DNA of 64,000 bases from Hydractinia symbiolongicarpus (GCF_029227915.1 NC_079875.1:27528001-27592000), one strand, 5' to 3'. Numbered from the stretch's first letter, positions 18,548 to 30,305 are shown. Translations and numbers: made by a program. The notes: generated by a model from the sequence alone, not told the origin.

Positions 18548-19821
18548 TGATTTAAGAAACGTTTAAACAACGTCCATTATTGAATTTCACAGAAAAGGAA
18601 AAAGTATAAATTTATTAAAATTAAAATCGGTGAAATACAAAAGATGTTAATTATATGGAACACATAAAAAATATATAGTTAACCTGCATAGACTTGTTAT
18701 GTTGTTATAAATAAAATCTGTTAAAAAATCTTGATTATGCTGTTATCCACGTCTTTTTTTAAGGATTTACACATATAATCAACAAAAGAGAGGACTTTGG
18801 TTGAGGCTTGGTATTTCGGTATTATTTTGCGTACGAATTGCTGCTCTGTTTTTAAGAGATTTGAGCTGTATATTTGTTCAAGTGAGCTTTAGAAGCAAAC
18901 CCTTTTTTTTGTAAGAACTAATTTTTTCATTTAGTTGCTAAGCGTAATATTTGGTTGTAAAAAATAATGGTTGTAGAAAAAACGTGTACATAAAACAATA
19001 ACAGAAAAGAAATCAGAACTGCACGTGTTGCTCTTTCGCCCAACTCCGTCTGTTTGAGTGTAGAAGTTCTTGTTAAACAGATACCATGTTTTGGTTAGAA
19101 CAAGTTCGACCAAACGCAGAAAATCCGGTACCGGAATCTTCGTATTTTCACCGAATGCAGCATCGTTTTCGAATCAGATATATTTTAATTGAGAGAAAGA
19201 TTGAATTTAACAAGTATTAAGGTTTCGCGAATAGCATGTTTATTTTGAGCTTAACTTTCCACAACTCTGCGCCATTTAATCGTAGCTCATCAAACTACAA
19301 TGAAACAATTCATGTGATTTAGTGGTGTTTTGTTCTCAAACCATAAAGCAAAATTTTTAGTTATTACAGTCCAGGTAATGCAGTTGAGTATTTATTTTTC
19401 AAGGCAAATTTGTAAATACCACTAGGCACGAAGGTGTCAATTAGCACATTTGTGCTAAGATGGTGTTTTATCGAGAGATTTTAAAAGTAGTGCCAGTAAG
19501 TACTTTGTGTGAAAGTCAGTGTGTTATTCCCTCTCGCTTTCCTCATCTTACATTGAACAATCAAATTAGTTTAGTTTAAGTTTGTTCAGGCAAACATGTT
19601 GTTGTAGTTTGCTCTGGTTATCTACCAATATATAAGTGTTGATATTGGCAATTTGTGTTTCGTTCTTTTTTAAAAAACTAACTCATTGGAGTTTTCAGCC
19701 CGTCCTAGCACGGACTAATCAAGAGGCATTGAGAATCAAAATTATAAACAGTATGCTGAAAAAATGTGCTAAAATATTTTTCTGTTGAAGAATAAAAATA
19801 ATTAATTTAGGAATCAATTTA
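18548..19821. other. No recognisable gene
   Basis: AT-rich DNA between the IS3EU-like element and the SINE fragment. Short open frames (such as 18931-19113) have no motif. Confidence 0.5.
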
Positions 19822-19932
19822 GAGCTCTTGTACTCTTTGCGGGAGACCGGGTTTCGATTCTTTTTGACGGCGATTCAATATGGGCCAGTGAATGTTACCA
19901 TAGCCCCGATTTAACCCAAGCCATGTTTCGGA
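19822..19932 (+). mobile_element. SINE fragment, second copy
   Basis: Matches bases ~565-670 of the full-length SINE at 543-891: the anticodon-arm region, a damaged B box (GTTTCGATTC), GACGGCGATTCAATATGGGC, then GTTACCATAGCCCC and AACCCAAGCCATG. The 5' A-box part and the 3' body are missing. Confidence 0.85.
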
Positions 19933-20220
19933 AATACGAACGCCGTAAACATATACTTTGACTTTATTTGATTGTATATATATTTAAGTCATAATTTAGA
20001 AGAACCTCTTTCGTTACAGTCCTTTAGTTCTGAGCTGTTGTTTCCCACATTTTGGTCCAACCGAGCCGGATCTTTTATCCGCCTCTACCTTTGGAATCAA
20101 TTGTTTCTGGGTTTATGTTACATTTATTAGTTTGAGTATAACATTATTGACATGATGTCAGCTTCAATTTTATAAAAGAAGCGACTTGCACAAGATGTAT
20201 TAAGAAATGAGCTGAAAGAT

Positions 20221-20940
20221 GTGTTTCACGAGGTTGAAAACGCGACCGAGTTACATTTATTGGACAGTTATATTGAAACATTGACATTTAGTCGTACTTC
20301 ATTGAATGAGCTTAATGGGGAAATAATTGACTTGCTGGAGAAAGATGATGAAGTAACAGCACAGGTTAGTGACAACTTCAAGTTTGAGCGAATCATTGGG
20401 AGCTCAATTAGTTTGGCAAGGTCTAAGCTAGCAGTTGCTCAAAGTGCTAAAATTGGGAATGTGGATTTAAACCTTAGTGTCGGACAAGCAAAAAACATTG
20501 CTACTGCAAAACTTCCAAAGCTGAGTATCAAACCATTCGATGGAAATCCATTGCATTGGAAAAGTTTTTTTGATTCGTTTATGCATATGATTGACAAGTC
20601 GAATATTTCAGACATAGAAAAATTTTCTTATCTTAAGTTATATTTAACTGGCCCTGCTGCTGAAATATTGTGTGGGTTAAATCTAACCAATGATAATTAT
20701 AAAGTTGCTGTCGATTTACTGAAAAAACGTTTCGGTGATGACAACGCTCTGCTTAAGTTAGATGCTGTTAAGGGAATTTATGGCCCAATGTTAATTCCTA
20801 TTTTAAATAGTAAACTCCCAGAAGAGCTTAGCCTAGAAAATTTGGCAGAAGAAATTGAAGCAGGAGAGCGTTTACCTTCAACTGGTAATTTTAATGCCTC
20901 AAGTGTTGAACCATTTTGTACCGAAAACCTTTTTACTTTT
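20221..20940 (+). pseudogene. BEL/Pao gag, internally deleted
   Basis: The gag core is recognised by 'LPKLSIKPFDGNPLHWKSFF' followed by 'FSYLKLYLTGPAAEILCGL', the DUF1759 signature in BEL/Pao capsid proteins. Ahead of it is a helical, acidic ~95-residue region. After 'LKLDAVKGIYGPM' the text jumps to 'KLPEELSLENLAEEIEAGER', so part of the capsid C-terminus appears deleted. The open frame formally runs to 21051, but from about 20940 the true coding text continues in another frame (zinc knuckles), so the last ~35 residues of this frame are out-of-phase. Confidence 0.75.
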
Positions 20941-22127
20941 TTTACGAATTTAAAAATAGAAACAACCAGTTTAGCAAACCAAAATGTGCCTTTTGTGAGT
21001 CAGAAAAACATTCATCACAGTGTTGTGATGTTATTGTGGATATTAGTGTGAGAAAAACAATATTGTTTAACAAGAAAAGATGTTTCAAGTGCATTAGAGT
21101 TGGGCATGTGAGTAAAAAATGCCAGTCAAAAATTGTTTGTTTAAAATGTAGTGGTAATCATCATGCTGCATTGTGTAATTTTAAATCAAAAGACAACGAG
21201 AAAAATGAGAAAAAGGAAAATGCAACTACAAGCTTCGTTTCTGGTTCCTCGAAAGTTGTTGGATTGCTTCAAACTGCAATTGCTGAGGTTTTTAATGTGT
21301 CCAAAAGTAAATCATCGAAATTGAGAATTTTGTTTGATTCTGGGTCTCAAATTTTATTTATATCCCCAAAGGCTAAAGATTTGCTAAATTTGAATGTTAT
21401 TGACAAAACCGACATTACTATCAAAACGTTTGGGAAAAAACAGTCTAATAAAACATTAGAAAAAGTCGAATTTTTAGTGAGAGTAGCAGATGGAAATTTT
21501 CTACGTGTATCTGGCCTAGTTGACCATATCTGTTTACCTATTTCTGGACATTTTATTGACAATATTAAAGCTTGCCACTCTTATTTGCAAAATCTAGTTT
21601 TGGCAGATACCAATTTGGAAAATTCAGACTTGCCAGTTGATATTTTAATTGGAGCCAATTTTTACTGGTCCTTTTTTACTGGCAGAGTTATAAGGCCTAG
21701 AAATGGTTCAGGCCCAGTTGCCCTGGAATCCAAGCTTGGTTATATATTCAGTGGCGAATGCAAAATCCCTTCTGCTGTCTGTAATTCCTTGTCATCCAAC
21801 TTTGTTGAAACAACTGTACTCAAGATTGCCAGCGAGGTAACTGAAAAGCAAGTTTTACATGACACCATAAGTCATCTTTGGGAAAATCCGCCTGATACAA
21901 AATCAACAAACACTGACATAGTTAAGGATTTCAAAGAATCACTAGAGTTTCAAGATAACCGTTATCAGGTGAAACTGCCTTTTAGAGAGGATTTTAATGT
22001 TATCAATGATAACTTTCTGCTTGCGAAAAATCGATTGCGTACTTTGGCTAAAAAATTTACTGCAGATAACAATTTGTATGATGAGTACAAGAAAATTATT
22101 GACTATCAACTTGACTGGCATTGTTGA
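20916..22127 (+). CDS. BEL/Pao zinc knuckles and aspartic protease
   Basis: A 403-codon open frame. Cysteine-rich '[15 protein letters not shown]' is followed by two CCHC-type knuckles, '[14 protein letters not shown]' and '[13 protein letters not shown]', which bind element RNA. The retropepsin-type protease has its catalytic triad in '[14 protein letters not shown]', with later '[12 protein letters not shown]'. The remainder ('[16 protein letters not shown]' and '[18 protein letters not shown]') is the linker into reverse transcriptase. The first ~10 residues are probably not coding in this frame. The correct text leaves the frame at about 22110. Confidence 0.75.
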   Translation: MYRKPFYFFYEFKNRNNQFSKPKCAFCESEKHSSQCCDVIVDISVRKTILFNKKRCFKCIRVGHVSKKCQSKIVCLKCSGNHHAALCNFKSKDNEKNEKKENATTSFVSGSSKVVGLLQTAIAEVFNVSKSKSSKLRILFDSGSQILFISPKAKDLLNLNVIDKTDITIKTFGKKQSNKTLEKVEFLVRVADGNFLRVSGLVDHICLPISGHFIDNIKACHSYLQNLVLADTNLENSDLPVDILIGANFYWSFFTGRVIRPRNGSGPVALESKLGYIFSGECKIPSAVCNSLSSNFVETTVLKIASEVTEKQVLHDTISHLWENPPDTKSTNTDIVKDFKESLEFQDNRYQVKLPFREDFNVINDNFLLAKNRLRTLAKKFTADNNLYDEYKKIIDYQLDWHC

Positions 22128-22898
22128 AATTGTTCCGGACCATGAGAATCTTCCTTCACATGGGCATGTTCATTACCTTCCACACAGAGCAGTTATTCGT
22201 GAGGATAAATCCACCACAAAAGTAAGGGTTGTTTTTGATGCTAGTGCTTCAGATAGGTCAGCCTGTTCATCCTCTCTTGGTTCATAAAATTCATGTTTGT
22301 AGCTGGTCCATGATTGACTTCATCATTGTTGGGTGTGTTGCTTAGGTTTCGAATGCATAACTATGGGTTTGTAGCTGATATTGAAAAGGCATTTTTGCAG
22401 ATTTCCTTACATCCATCTCATCGTGATTTTGTACGGTTTCTGTGGACAAATTTTGATGACTTAAAGTTGGTCATTTTGAGCTTGTGTCGTGTGTTATTTG
22501 GTTGTACATCATCTCCACTTCTACTTCAAGCCACTTTGAAAGAACATATTGGTACATTTCATGAGGTTGATCCTGATTTTGTAAAAAAATTAATTGATTT
22601 TCTCCATGTTGATGATGTAGTTGGAAGTTTTAATTTGACAGAGGATGTTGAATGTTTCTATTTAAAGAGTAAACAATGGTTAAGTATTGCCTCGTTTCGT
22701 CTGAAAAAGTTTCAAAATGATCCTGATGTTGAAAGGTTTGTTTATGAAAATTCACTGTTTGACAATCTCCCAATCAGTTTGATAATGAGTGCAAAGTTTT
22801 AGGTGTCTGTTGGAATGAAAGTCAAGACAAATTAGTTTTTTACTTTGAAACGTTCACAGAACAATGTTTATCTGCAGTTACTAAACGCAGAAGGACGT
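22098..22898 (+). pseudogene. BEL/Pao reverse transcriptase, frameshifted
   Basis: Begins with '[20 protein letters not shown]' and '[20 protein letters not shown]' (frame of 21997-22287). It shifts frame into 'FVADIEKAFLQISLHPSHRD' (palm A aspartate), 'LFGCTSSPLLLQATL' (motif B) and 'DFLHVDDVVGS' (motif C, with histidine in place of the usual tyrosine). Another shift near 22790 gives 'CKVLGVCWN' and 'DKLVFYF' before the similarity ends. Both motif C aspartates are kept, but the frameshifts and truncation make it inactive. Confidence 0.75.
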
Positions 22899-23109
22899 AA
22901 GCAATAATAAAATAATAGTCACCTCGTAGTCGAAAGTATGTAGTTTTCTCGATAAATGCTAAATTGAGCACGTACGCGAATCATTTAAGTTTCGGAAACG
23001 GTATGGAAGCCATCTCGCCAGCAGACAAGAAGATTTCCAATACCTAATAGTAACGAAACAATATTTTTATTTGAAGTATGTTTACACATACTCGTATGGA
23101 GTTGTGACC

Positions 23110-23292
23110 CTATAAAATACCTCTAACAGCATCTAACTTTGGATGCGAACACCAACTTGATTCACATCCACTCAAACAAGTGAAGTGATAGTTAACTTGC
23201 GTCCCCCTGCAACCTTTTTTATCAATAGACGCTATAGGACTACCGCATTTCGAACAAAATTTCATCAGTTCCTCTAATTTGTTCTCGTACAC
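23110..23292 (-). pseudogene. Zinc-ribbon fragment, possibly from a DDE transposase
   Basis: A 60-residue frame with four paired cysteines and a tryptophan: 'KFCSKCGSPIASIDKKGC', then 'FTCLSGCESSWCSHPKL'. This C-x2-C ... C-x3-C ... W-x-S-x-P arrangement occurs in N-terminal ribbons of cnidarian and mollusc transposase-like proteins related to the DDE fragments at 3774 and 41315. There is no catalytic domain nearby on the same strand. The assignment is tentative. Confidence 0.3.
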
Positions 23293-23950
23293 GATGTATA
23301 CTCGGTCATCAACAGCTAAACAAGACTTAGGCAGTATAGTAAAGGAATAGCTAACAAATGTTGATTTTTATGATAAGGGATTAAATATTGCAATATGAGA
23401 ATAGTAAGAAAAAAAAATCGAATAGTAAACTGCTACCTAGCTAAAAAGGTTATCTGGATAGACTTCAGGTTCGAGTCCTGTCTCTTGCTTACACAAGAGT
23501 AGCTTCGTTGGCAAAGCGTTTCAGTATAATTCTTGGCTTAGAGCAGTTTAGAGCATTTAAATCACCAGTTAGCTATACCTTTTGGGAACTAAACTAGAAT
23601 TGAAATTTTTACGCATGTATTCAAAAATTGGTTAATTGCACATTCGCACACAAATTAATGAAATTATTACACACTTTAGTAGCTTATCATTCCCAAAAAT
23701 ATTTTTTTAGTTATCTTGCTATTTCTTTAAAATTTCTTTATAAATATACGTTAATCGCTTTGAAATGGCTGGCAAACGTTGTCAAAATCTTTTGCTGAAA
23801 CTGCAAAAAAGAGTCAAAAAAACGTACAAAGAGGCTGCATCCTTCGTTAATCAATGGCAAAAAGATTATTTTGTAAAAAAACGGAAAAGAACTCATGAAA
23901 GAGGATATACAGAATAATGAGAACTGTTTTGACATGTGCATTATTCTGTT

Positions 23951-23976
23951 GTTAGCCCGTGGAAAAATCCACGGAT
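23951..23976 (+). repeat. Dispersed hairpin motif, copy 1
   Basis: GTTAGCC followed by the hairpin CCGTGGAAAAATCCACGG, a 7-bp stem with a 4-base loop. The inverse orientation of the same 21-base core occurs at 38580-38601. The short hairpin next to a CTAAC end is reminiscent of Helitron 3' termini or of a MITE end, but no element could be delimited. Confidence 0.55.
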
Positions 23977-24920
23977 CTCCCCTCCTTAAATTGACCTGTC
24001 GCAACAAAGTGGATAAAAATATGTTGCATTTGATATTCGTGCTTCCGTTGGCATGACTTTTTTTCTTTTTTGTCGGAATACGGGCATTATTAACATGAGG
24101 CGTGAAGTATATATGTAATCCAAACCACTTACATCCTCATAGCTCATACTTTCTCGCTGGTTTGGTATGTATTTAACATCCAAAATCTAAATAGAAAACA
24201 AGGAAAATTTAATAATAAAAGATAATTAAAATAGGAGCCAATTAATTTAATCAATTTGGCAAACAGCTGCCTTATCATTAAAAAAACCGGCTAAATTTTT
24301 TAGTGGGTACAAATATTAGTCTTGCCTTAGACAACGGACTCTTGACTGTTACCACTACATGTCTATTATGGTGAGTGTTTATCGTAACAGTTGGGACACA
24401 GGATTCTTTTTACTGCACCATATGGCCACTGGCTTCTTTTAGACATTTTGACAACGGATTCTTTTGACAGTACATGACAATTAATGACAATTAAACGTTT
24501 GTGTCATTATAACGGACTGACATGAACTGACACGCTCTATACTTTCAAAATACTTAATCAACTCTATCACTGTCAACAAAATAGACATCTGCACCAAGCT
24601 GGCTGACGAAGGAAGCCCAGCACCCCCAAATTTCCCCAGATTGAAAAACCAAGAGTTGACTTCTATGTAGTCTTCTATAAGTATCACATTAGCTACATAC
24701 TATGATATAACACAACATCTAATCATAAATAATTATCGGCAACTAATGAACTGCTGTCCTATTGAAAAATATACAAAGGATAGTGCGACGTTTATAGTAT
24801 TCTTACAGGCGTTTAGAGGATCGTAATAACCTACATACTATACAAGTTGAGCTGAGCTTAAAGCACAAACTTAATGTCCCAGATTTTTGTCATTCCATTT
24901 AAGTCTGCTATGCGAGTAGA

Positions 24921-25613
24921 CTATTCTGTGAAAACGTTGTCTGCCAGGTGAATGTACCTTCTGTAGCAATCACTACTCCAGCGTCCAAAAATCTTAATAG
25001 CGGAATCGGGTATCCCGCAGGAAGCGGCAGCCGAAGCGCCACCAATGCGAAAACTATGTGTATTAATGTTAATGTTGTTAGGCAAGCTTACTGACTTGAG
25101 GGTCAAACATACTCTGACACTCTTAACAGGCCAAGAAATGCCACTAAGATAAGACAAGTCCACATTGCTTTGTCGTGGTTGGAAAACATAGAGTTTTTAA
25201 CAAAACATTATCATTTTACGCAGATCAGCTGGTGTAATTGGTAGTCACTGAGAAAGAGAATTTGGATGACATCTTCTAATGCCACGCAAAACATAGTACA
25301 GGCAACCCATGTGGGCTATCTTTGTGTTAAAGCCACATATTACACTCTCGTACTGAACACCGCGAAGATAGACTTTAATAGTAGCAAATTTGTCGCGTCT
25401 TGCCAAATATGACAGTTGATGTGGTATTTCTGTCAGAGGAAAGGTAGGTACAGATGTAGCTTTGCAAAATTTTTTGAACGAGAGATATCCTGACCGATAT
25501 GTTGCCCTGGTGTTTGTTGAAATGGAAGACTTAAAATAATGACTTAAATCTCTTTGAACAGTTGTAGTATTGATAAAGGAATTGGTGTTGGATCTGCTTT
25601 GGCTTCTGGGCAT
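24921..25613 (-). pseudogene. DIRS-like element 1 tyrosine recombinase, internally deleted
   Basis: The N-terminal SAM-like DNA-binding part (25613-25245) contains 'STNTRATYRSGYLSFKKFCK' and 'LRGIRRCHPN'. After a stop the catalytic C-terminus (25163-24921) reads 'NTHSFRIGGASAAASCG' (H-x-x-R pair), 'IKIFGRWSSDCYRRYIHL' (tryptophan and the nucleophilic tyrosine). The segment that should carry the first catalytic arginine is missing between them. Recombinases of this type insert circular cDNA without a target duplication. Confidence 0.75.
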
Positions 25614-25990
25614 AGACGTCTGCAGTGTTTTACCTGCAATCGAGACAAAAGATCTGCGTAAGTATTGTGCTGGCCGTTAATGTGGCGTACCAGGAGGTTT
25701 ATATTGTCTTTTGCTGTGTAAAAAAATAAAAAACGTACGAAATGCTTGATGTTTGGACAACCCTAACGACCCAGAGGACTACACATAAACAATAGCCAAA
25801 TTATCTGTGTATTACACTAATTGCTTGTTTTTCCATGCTTTGCCCCAAGAAAAAACTGCTACAACTATGGCCGATCACTCAATGAAGGTGATACTCTATA
25901 CCTATGAGTAAGGTTTAAGGCAATTGAAAACCGTGCACCAGAAAATATCCTCCTATGCCTACTCCAGAAGCATCAATAAAAAGATTTATT
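25600..25990 (-). pseudogene. DIRS-like element 1 RNase H remnant
   Basis: Too interrupted to form a long open frame. The C-terminal part is readable as 'NINLLVRHINGQHNTYADLL' followed by 'SRL' (about 25715-25650), the A-D-x-L-S-R-L end of DIRS-type RNase H that holds the last catalytic aspartate. The same block is seen in the fragment at 38068-38425. Confidence 0.5.
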
Positions 25991-26000
25991 GAAGTGGAGT

Positions 26001-26921
26001 CTAAGGTTTCAGTGTGGATAATAGCGATGCCATTTTAAGTGGGGATAAACTCACAACTCCATTGAATATCGTTGTGAGATTCTGATGTAATAGAAGTATG
26101 ATGGTGTAAGGAACGAACTGTAGTGGAGAGATCAATAAGACGTCGTAAGAACATTCGACCACATTACACATCCTTGCACGCAAAAGACAAAAACCCTATA
26201 AGAGATAACAGTTCTCTCTTTTATGCATTTCTTCTTCCCTAACCAATTACGAAGTGAAGATAGTAATTCCGTGAACTTATCTTGTAGGAGACGAACAACA
26301 AAATTTACTGTGTCTATTTCAAAGTGCAGGTATGTAATTACTTGGCAGGGGCCTACCATCTTATTTGGAACCAACGGAACACCAAGCAACTGAAAAACGT
26401 CCTTAATCAACTTTACTATAGCCTGACATTATTTTTAGACAGGGCAGCTGTGATGAAATCATCTAAATAATGTGAGAGATTTTTGACAAAATAAATCCAC
26501 AATAATATCCACTCTAGAATATCAGCAAAGTTGTTAAAAATGAAAGCAGAGGAACGCCCACCAAAAGGTAGAACTACGTCAAAAAAGTATCTTCCTTTCC
26601 ACTTATAACCTAATAGGTGCCAATCACTAGGATGCACAGGGCACAGTCTGAAAGCATGCTTTATATGTCCAACTTAGCCATGTAACAATTTCTAACCAAC
26701 CTTTTAACCATTTCAACCGCATCATCAAATGATGAGTAGGAGACCGAATAGTCCTCTTTGGGAATGCCATCGTTAACTGAATGTTCGTGTGGTGAAAAAA
26801 GGTCTAATACTACTCGCGCCATCCCGTCCTTTTTTGGTGCAGCACCCAGTGGAGAACAATGCAATTTAAATAGTGATGAAGCAAATGGAACCACCGTATG
26901 TCCCCTCTGCAGCTCTTTCAC
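26001..26921 (-). pseudogene. DIRS-like element 1 reverse transcriptase
   Basis: Three overlapping pieces. The first (26921-26661) has 'SPLGAAPKKDGMARVVLDL' and ends at motif A 'NCYMAKLDI'. The second (26637-26416) has 'HPSDWHLLGYKWKGRYFFDV', motif B 'LPFGGRSSAFIFNNFAD' and motif C 'LSHYLDDFITAA' with both aspartates. The third (26410-26132) has the thumb region 'FQLLGVPLVPNKMVGP'. The pieces are separated by stops, so the protein is broken even though catalytic residues survive. Confidence 0.75.
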
Positions 26922-26999
26922 AATCGCCTCATCAACTTTGGTTTCATACTCTATGGAAGATTTTTGTTACTCATGCATGATTTCAACTCATTGTCCTGA

Positions 27000-28460
27000 A
27001 AACCAAGTTTGAATCCATATCGAAAACCTGATACGATACACAAGACTCTCTAATGCGTCAAGCTTAACCGGGTTGTAATAAGCGATTTTACAGGACAGAA
27101 TTCATTTGGTACTTGGCCTAGAGGACCTCAGTGTGCAATGGAGTGCTGGGTGTCCTGACGATCTACATGAAGAACACCTGTGAGAGTAGGTGCATGGGTG
27201 TATGTGCAACTCAGTCCTCTAATAAATTTAATGCTTCATAGTTGCTCGGAATTACTTCAAAACTGCTGGGGGACATTCCAAAAATGCTGCTCATCGGCCT
27301 TCCCAAACCGTCAACGTCGAGTGTGGCATTGGTTAGCGAAGTGCCCTACTTCATTGCAGATAAAAACATGCATAGCTCAACCTGGAAGATGTAGATGAAT
27401 ATTTTCCCCCAAGCAATAGCATCCCTTTTTGGCAACACAGGAGCGCCTCTAAGGTGCTGGTTGTATTACAGGTCAACAATGACATCCCACCTCTTGCTTG
27501 TATCATTTGCCAGATGTATTATGTGCAGATTGGGCGATGTATGTCTGATATCTAACTAACTGCTGAGTTAAATAATAACAAGATAATAGCTCCAAGCCAA
27601 ACCCCACGAAGCATAATCTTTAATACGAGACTTAGTTACGTTTTTTCTACACACAGCTAATGTGCCATCCATGGTGCGCATCCTCATCTCGTACTCATCT
27701 CCATCGACGACAAGGACATTGAGGCATTGAGTGATGGAGGGAATAAATCGTCAAAATTTACATACTCACTGGCCTTAATCTTTTCCGAAATTCGCTTATG
27801 AACTGGAGGGAGAGAGATTGATAAAGTTGGACCCTACCACCCCCGTAGACAAACCCGAAGTAGCAAAACTAAAAGCATTAGTAGTGGGGCCAGCAACTGA
27901 ACGACCTGCGATTGACACGCCATCTTTAAGATTGGCATGTTCCACAAAACCAACGACCTGCGACTGACACGCCATCTTTAAGATTAGCATGTTCCACAAA
28001 ACCGGCTGTCGGAGATCGCTGGGGGGGGGACACGAAAAAATGGCTGGCTTGACTGTGGACGGTAAGTCCGAGCTTCCTGTTGTGCCAGTATTTTTTGTTT
28101 ATTAAATTCGTTTTGAATCTCATTCTTCAAAAAAGATATAAGTTCATGTGCCAAAGCCTTTTTCTTCTTAACTACGTCAGCGCCTTCTGCTGCAGAATTC
28201 AAGGTTTTCGATATTGTATTCTGGTAGGCTTTTTGCCTCCTGAAATTTTTTTGAAACAAGAAATGCGATATCTTGCAATGTTTTGCCTTAAGTTGAAATT
28301 TGAAAGGATTTTGCAATCATAGAGTTTCAAAGCCTAACTCTGACCACTCGTCAACAGTTCTAAGACGAGGCTCAGCCATCATTTCATCGTATGTTACCTT
28401 TGCCTCTTTTCTTTTTTAGTGCCATCAAGTATTAAGTTGATTGAGCTATTTCAAACCAAT
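27000..28460 (-). pseudogene. DIRS-like element 1 gag region
   Basis: Pieces recovered in order on the minus strand: 'VTYDEMMAEPRLRTVDEWSE' (about 28410-28330) and then, past an in-frame TGA, a lysine/glutamine-rich helical stretch (28316-27984). Next comes a tandem-duplicated 52-base segment, 'LPPVHKRISEKI' with 'ASEYVNFDDLFPP' (about 27825-27730), and, after a frame change, 'DYASWGLAWSYYLVII' (about 27620-27575). Finally there is a C-terminal zinc-knuckle-like 'NEVGHFANQCHTRR' (about 27370-27310), followed by 'HAPTLTGVLHVDRQD' and 'SGFRYGFKLGF'. These blocks match the gag/linker layout of metazoan DIRS-like elements as I recall it. No intact frame remains. Confidence 0.55.
27901..28004. repeat. 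52-bp tandem duplication inside gag remnant
   Basis: ACGACCTGCG...CCACAAAACC occurs at 27901 and again from 27953, with two substitutions. Because 52 is not a multiple of three, the duplication itself shifts the reading frame. Confidence 0.9.
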
Positions 28461-30301
28461 GTTAACAAGCAACCACTTTCTGAATGTATTCTGCAAAACG
28501 TCTGAACTGTTCAAGAGCAAGAAGCTTACTGTGTTTTACTTCATATTTATAACCCCCTGCGTTTGGTTTGGATCTACAGGCTTAGTAAGAAGCTTAGGCA
28601 GTCTATTGTTTTGGTTAAATTAATATAGTGTTGACTAATAGTCATAGGTCACTAACACATTTGCAAAATTAATAATGCAGAATGACAGAACACTACTGAA
28701 CCAGGTTAGCCTTATGCTAGGAGTCAATGGAGACACCCTTTCCTTCTGTAACCCCAATTAACATGTGCTAAGCTTTTAGTTTAGCACCATCAAAAGATAA
28801 AGTCGGTATAAGAAGCCGGTAAAAAAATTTAAAAATTTTTATTTTAGTGTGGATGATGACAAAATGCTGTCCCTACTTAGGAAAATGATATCCATTTCTA
28901 CAACATTATCTTGTTTTCAGATATTTATCCTGAACACCCACATTTCTTAACCTTTCTTGTCATAAACTTTCGACGAAGGGTACGGTACATCAAATTATTT
29001 GCATTAAACTGTTTTTATACCTTAACAAGTAACATTTCGATAAAACGAAAATAAGTCCATTTTTCACCGTAATTGTTATCAAGATGTGCTATATCTTCAC
29101 TGGAATCTTCATCGAATGATTCGTGAACATAAACTTTCCGGTTCTTTTTTTTAGAAACTGAAATGACAAATTTAATTTATTTTGGTGGTATTTTACAAGA
29201 TATTATATTTGATTTATACCATGCTTCACGACGTTCTAAATTCAATCATTAAGAAGGAGTACACCGTATCACTGGTAATAAAATCAAGCACTTTTCCCTG
29301 AAGCAGAATGTTCCGCTTCTTTGCCAGTTTGTCCACTCACTAACCCATTGTTTTCTTCCATAGAACTGTCTGTCTGTTGTCCTAGTAATAAATACACTCA
29401 AAGTAAATAATGTTCTTAAAAAAAAAATATTTCAGCAAAAAGAACAGATAGCATAATTTATATTTCTTAGAGTTACACCCACTCAAAACGTTTTCCATCA
29501 TACCAGGCATGGCTTTTTCCTTAATCTTACCTTTGTTTGAAGAATCGCCTGAAAAAGGAACAGTACCACTGAATATATAATCTTGCTAAGACTATAGACA
29601 GGTCATAATTAAATTACCCGGTAAAAGTTTGCGGTCAGAGTTATTTAACCCGAATTGGTATGCACTTCTTTGGCTCTGGTAGTTTTACCGCCGTAGTCTG
29701 AGATTAATGGAATAAATTAGCATACTTATTTTCTTGTGAAGCCAGCATATTTTTGTATAATAGCATTCTGGCTAATATATTTTGGTATTTTGTCTTGATT
29801 TTCTGCTAGTGACCTAACTTTTCTTACACATGGATTATTATGTCAAAATTTATACTATTTTCCATTTAAGTTTGTTAAATATGGTGGTTTTAATCAACGC
29901 CTAATAAATCCTGAAGGTAAAGTTTTGGAAAAAAAAGTCACACAAAACATAGTGATTGATAATCACAAAGTTATTGAAAATTAAGCGAGTGTTTTGGAAG
30001 ATATTGAAATTTAAGTTTTGCTTGTGGACTTTATGCCCCCTTCCCTTTATTTCAAATAGGGTTAATAATATTCGTTTATTGGAGAGAAGATTTGTTTTTG
30101 GGTAGGAGAAATTTTGTCACGGCGCTGAAACCTGCTGAATGAAAGGTCACGAATTTACCTTGCAGAAGAAACAATGATATCCTCATTGGATTTTAAGGAC
30201 TTGTAAAAGTTATCCAGTTGATAAAGTTTCTTGTCGTTCAAGAAACATTTTAGCCCTTGAGGTTTTTACTGCCTTTATCACTACATAATATAAATTATGT
30301 C
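28461..30301. other. No firm gene; one exon-like segment
   Basis: Minus-strand 29157-29021 looks like an exon: a pyrimidine-rich acceptor ending CATTTCAG precedes an open, acidic/serine-rich reading ('VYVHESFDEDSSEDIAHLD') that ends at AAG before GTATAA. Shorter coding-like patches with similar composition lie near 29290-29390 and 29480-29560. They could be exons of an unidentified gene or the N-terminal gag of the adjacent DIRS-like element. The rest is AT-rich. Confidence 0.35.
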
Positions 30302-30305
30302 TTAA

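Larger units (their letters stand above)
20221..22898 (+). mobile_element. BEL/Pao LTR retrotransposon, 3'-truncated
   Basis: Plus-strand remains in the canonical BEL/Pao order: gag (DUF1759-like), zinc knuckles, an aspartic protease (DUF1758-like), a linker, and reverse transcriptase. It ends at about 22898 within the reverse transcriptase/RNase H boundary ('QCLSAVTKRR'). RNase H, integrase and the 3' LTR are absent. Frames change at about 20940, 22110, 22290 and 22790, so it is inactive. A leader region with no coding sequence precedes gag, and no LTR could be delimited because no second copy is present. Confidence 0.8.
22899..24914. other. Mostly non-coding, with two small features listed separately
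   Basis: Contains the zinc-ribbon fragment at 23110-23292 and a hairpin motif at 23951-23976. Otherwise it is AT-rich with chance open frames. A T-arm-like stem-loop (CAGGTTCGAGTCCTG, near 23467-23481) lacks the rest of a tRNA. Confidence 0.5.
24915..28460 (-). mobile_element. DIRS-like retrotransposon 1, decayed
   Basis: A minus-strand element with the order gag, zinc knuckle, reverse transcriptase, RNase H, tyrosine recombinase. That order and the recombinase in place of a DDE integrase define the DIRS group. Every domain is interrupted by stops or frame changes, and part of the recombinase is deleted. Terminal repeats (split direct or inverted repeats in this group) could not be located. 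Confidence 0.75.

Noticed and set aside
23430-23495. tRNA gene suggested by a perfect T-arm (CAGGTTCGAGTCCTG)
   Set aside because: No matching acceptor stem, D arm or anticodon arm could be paired upstream.
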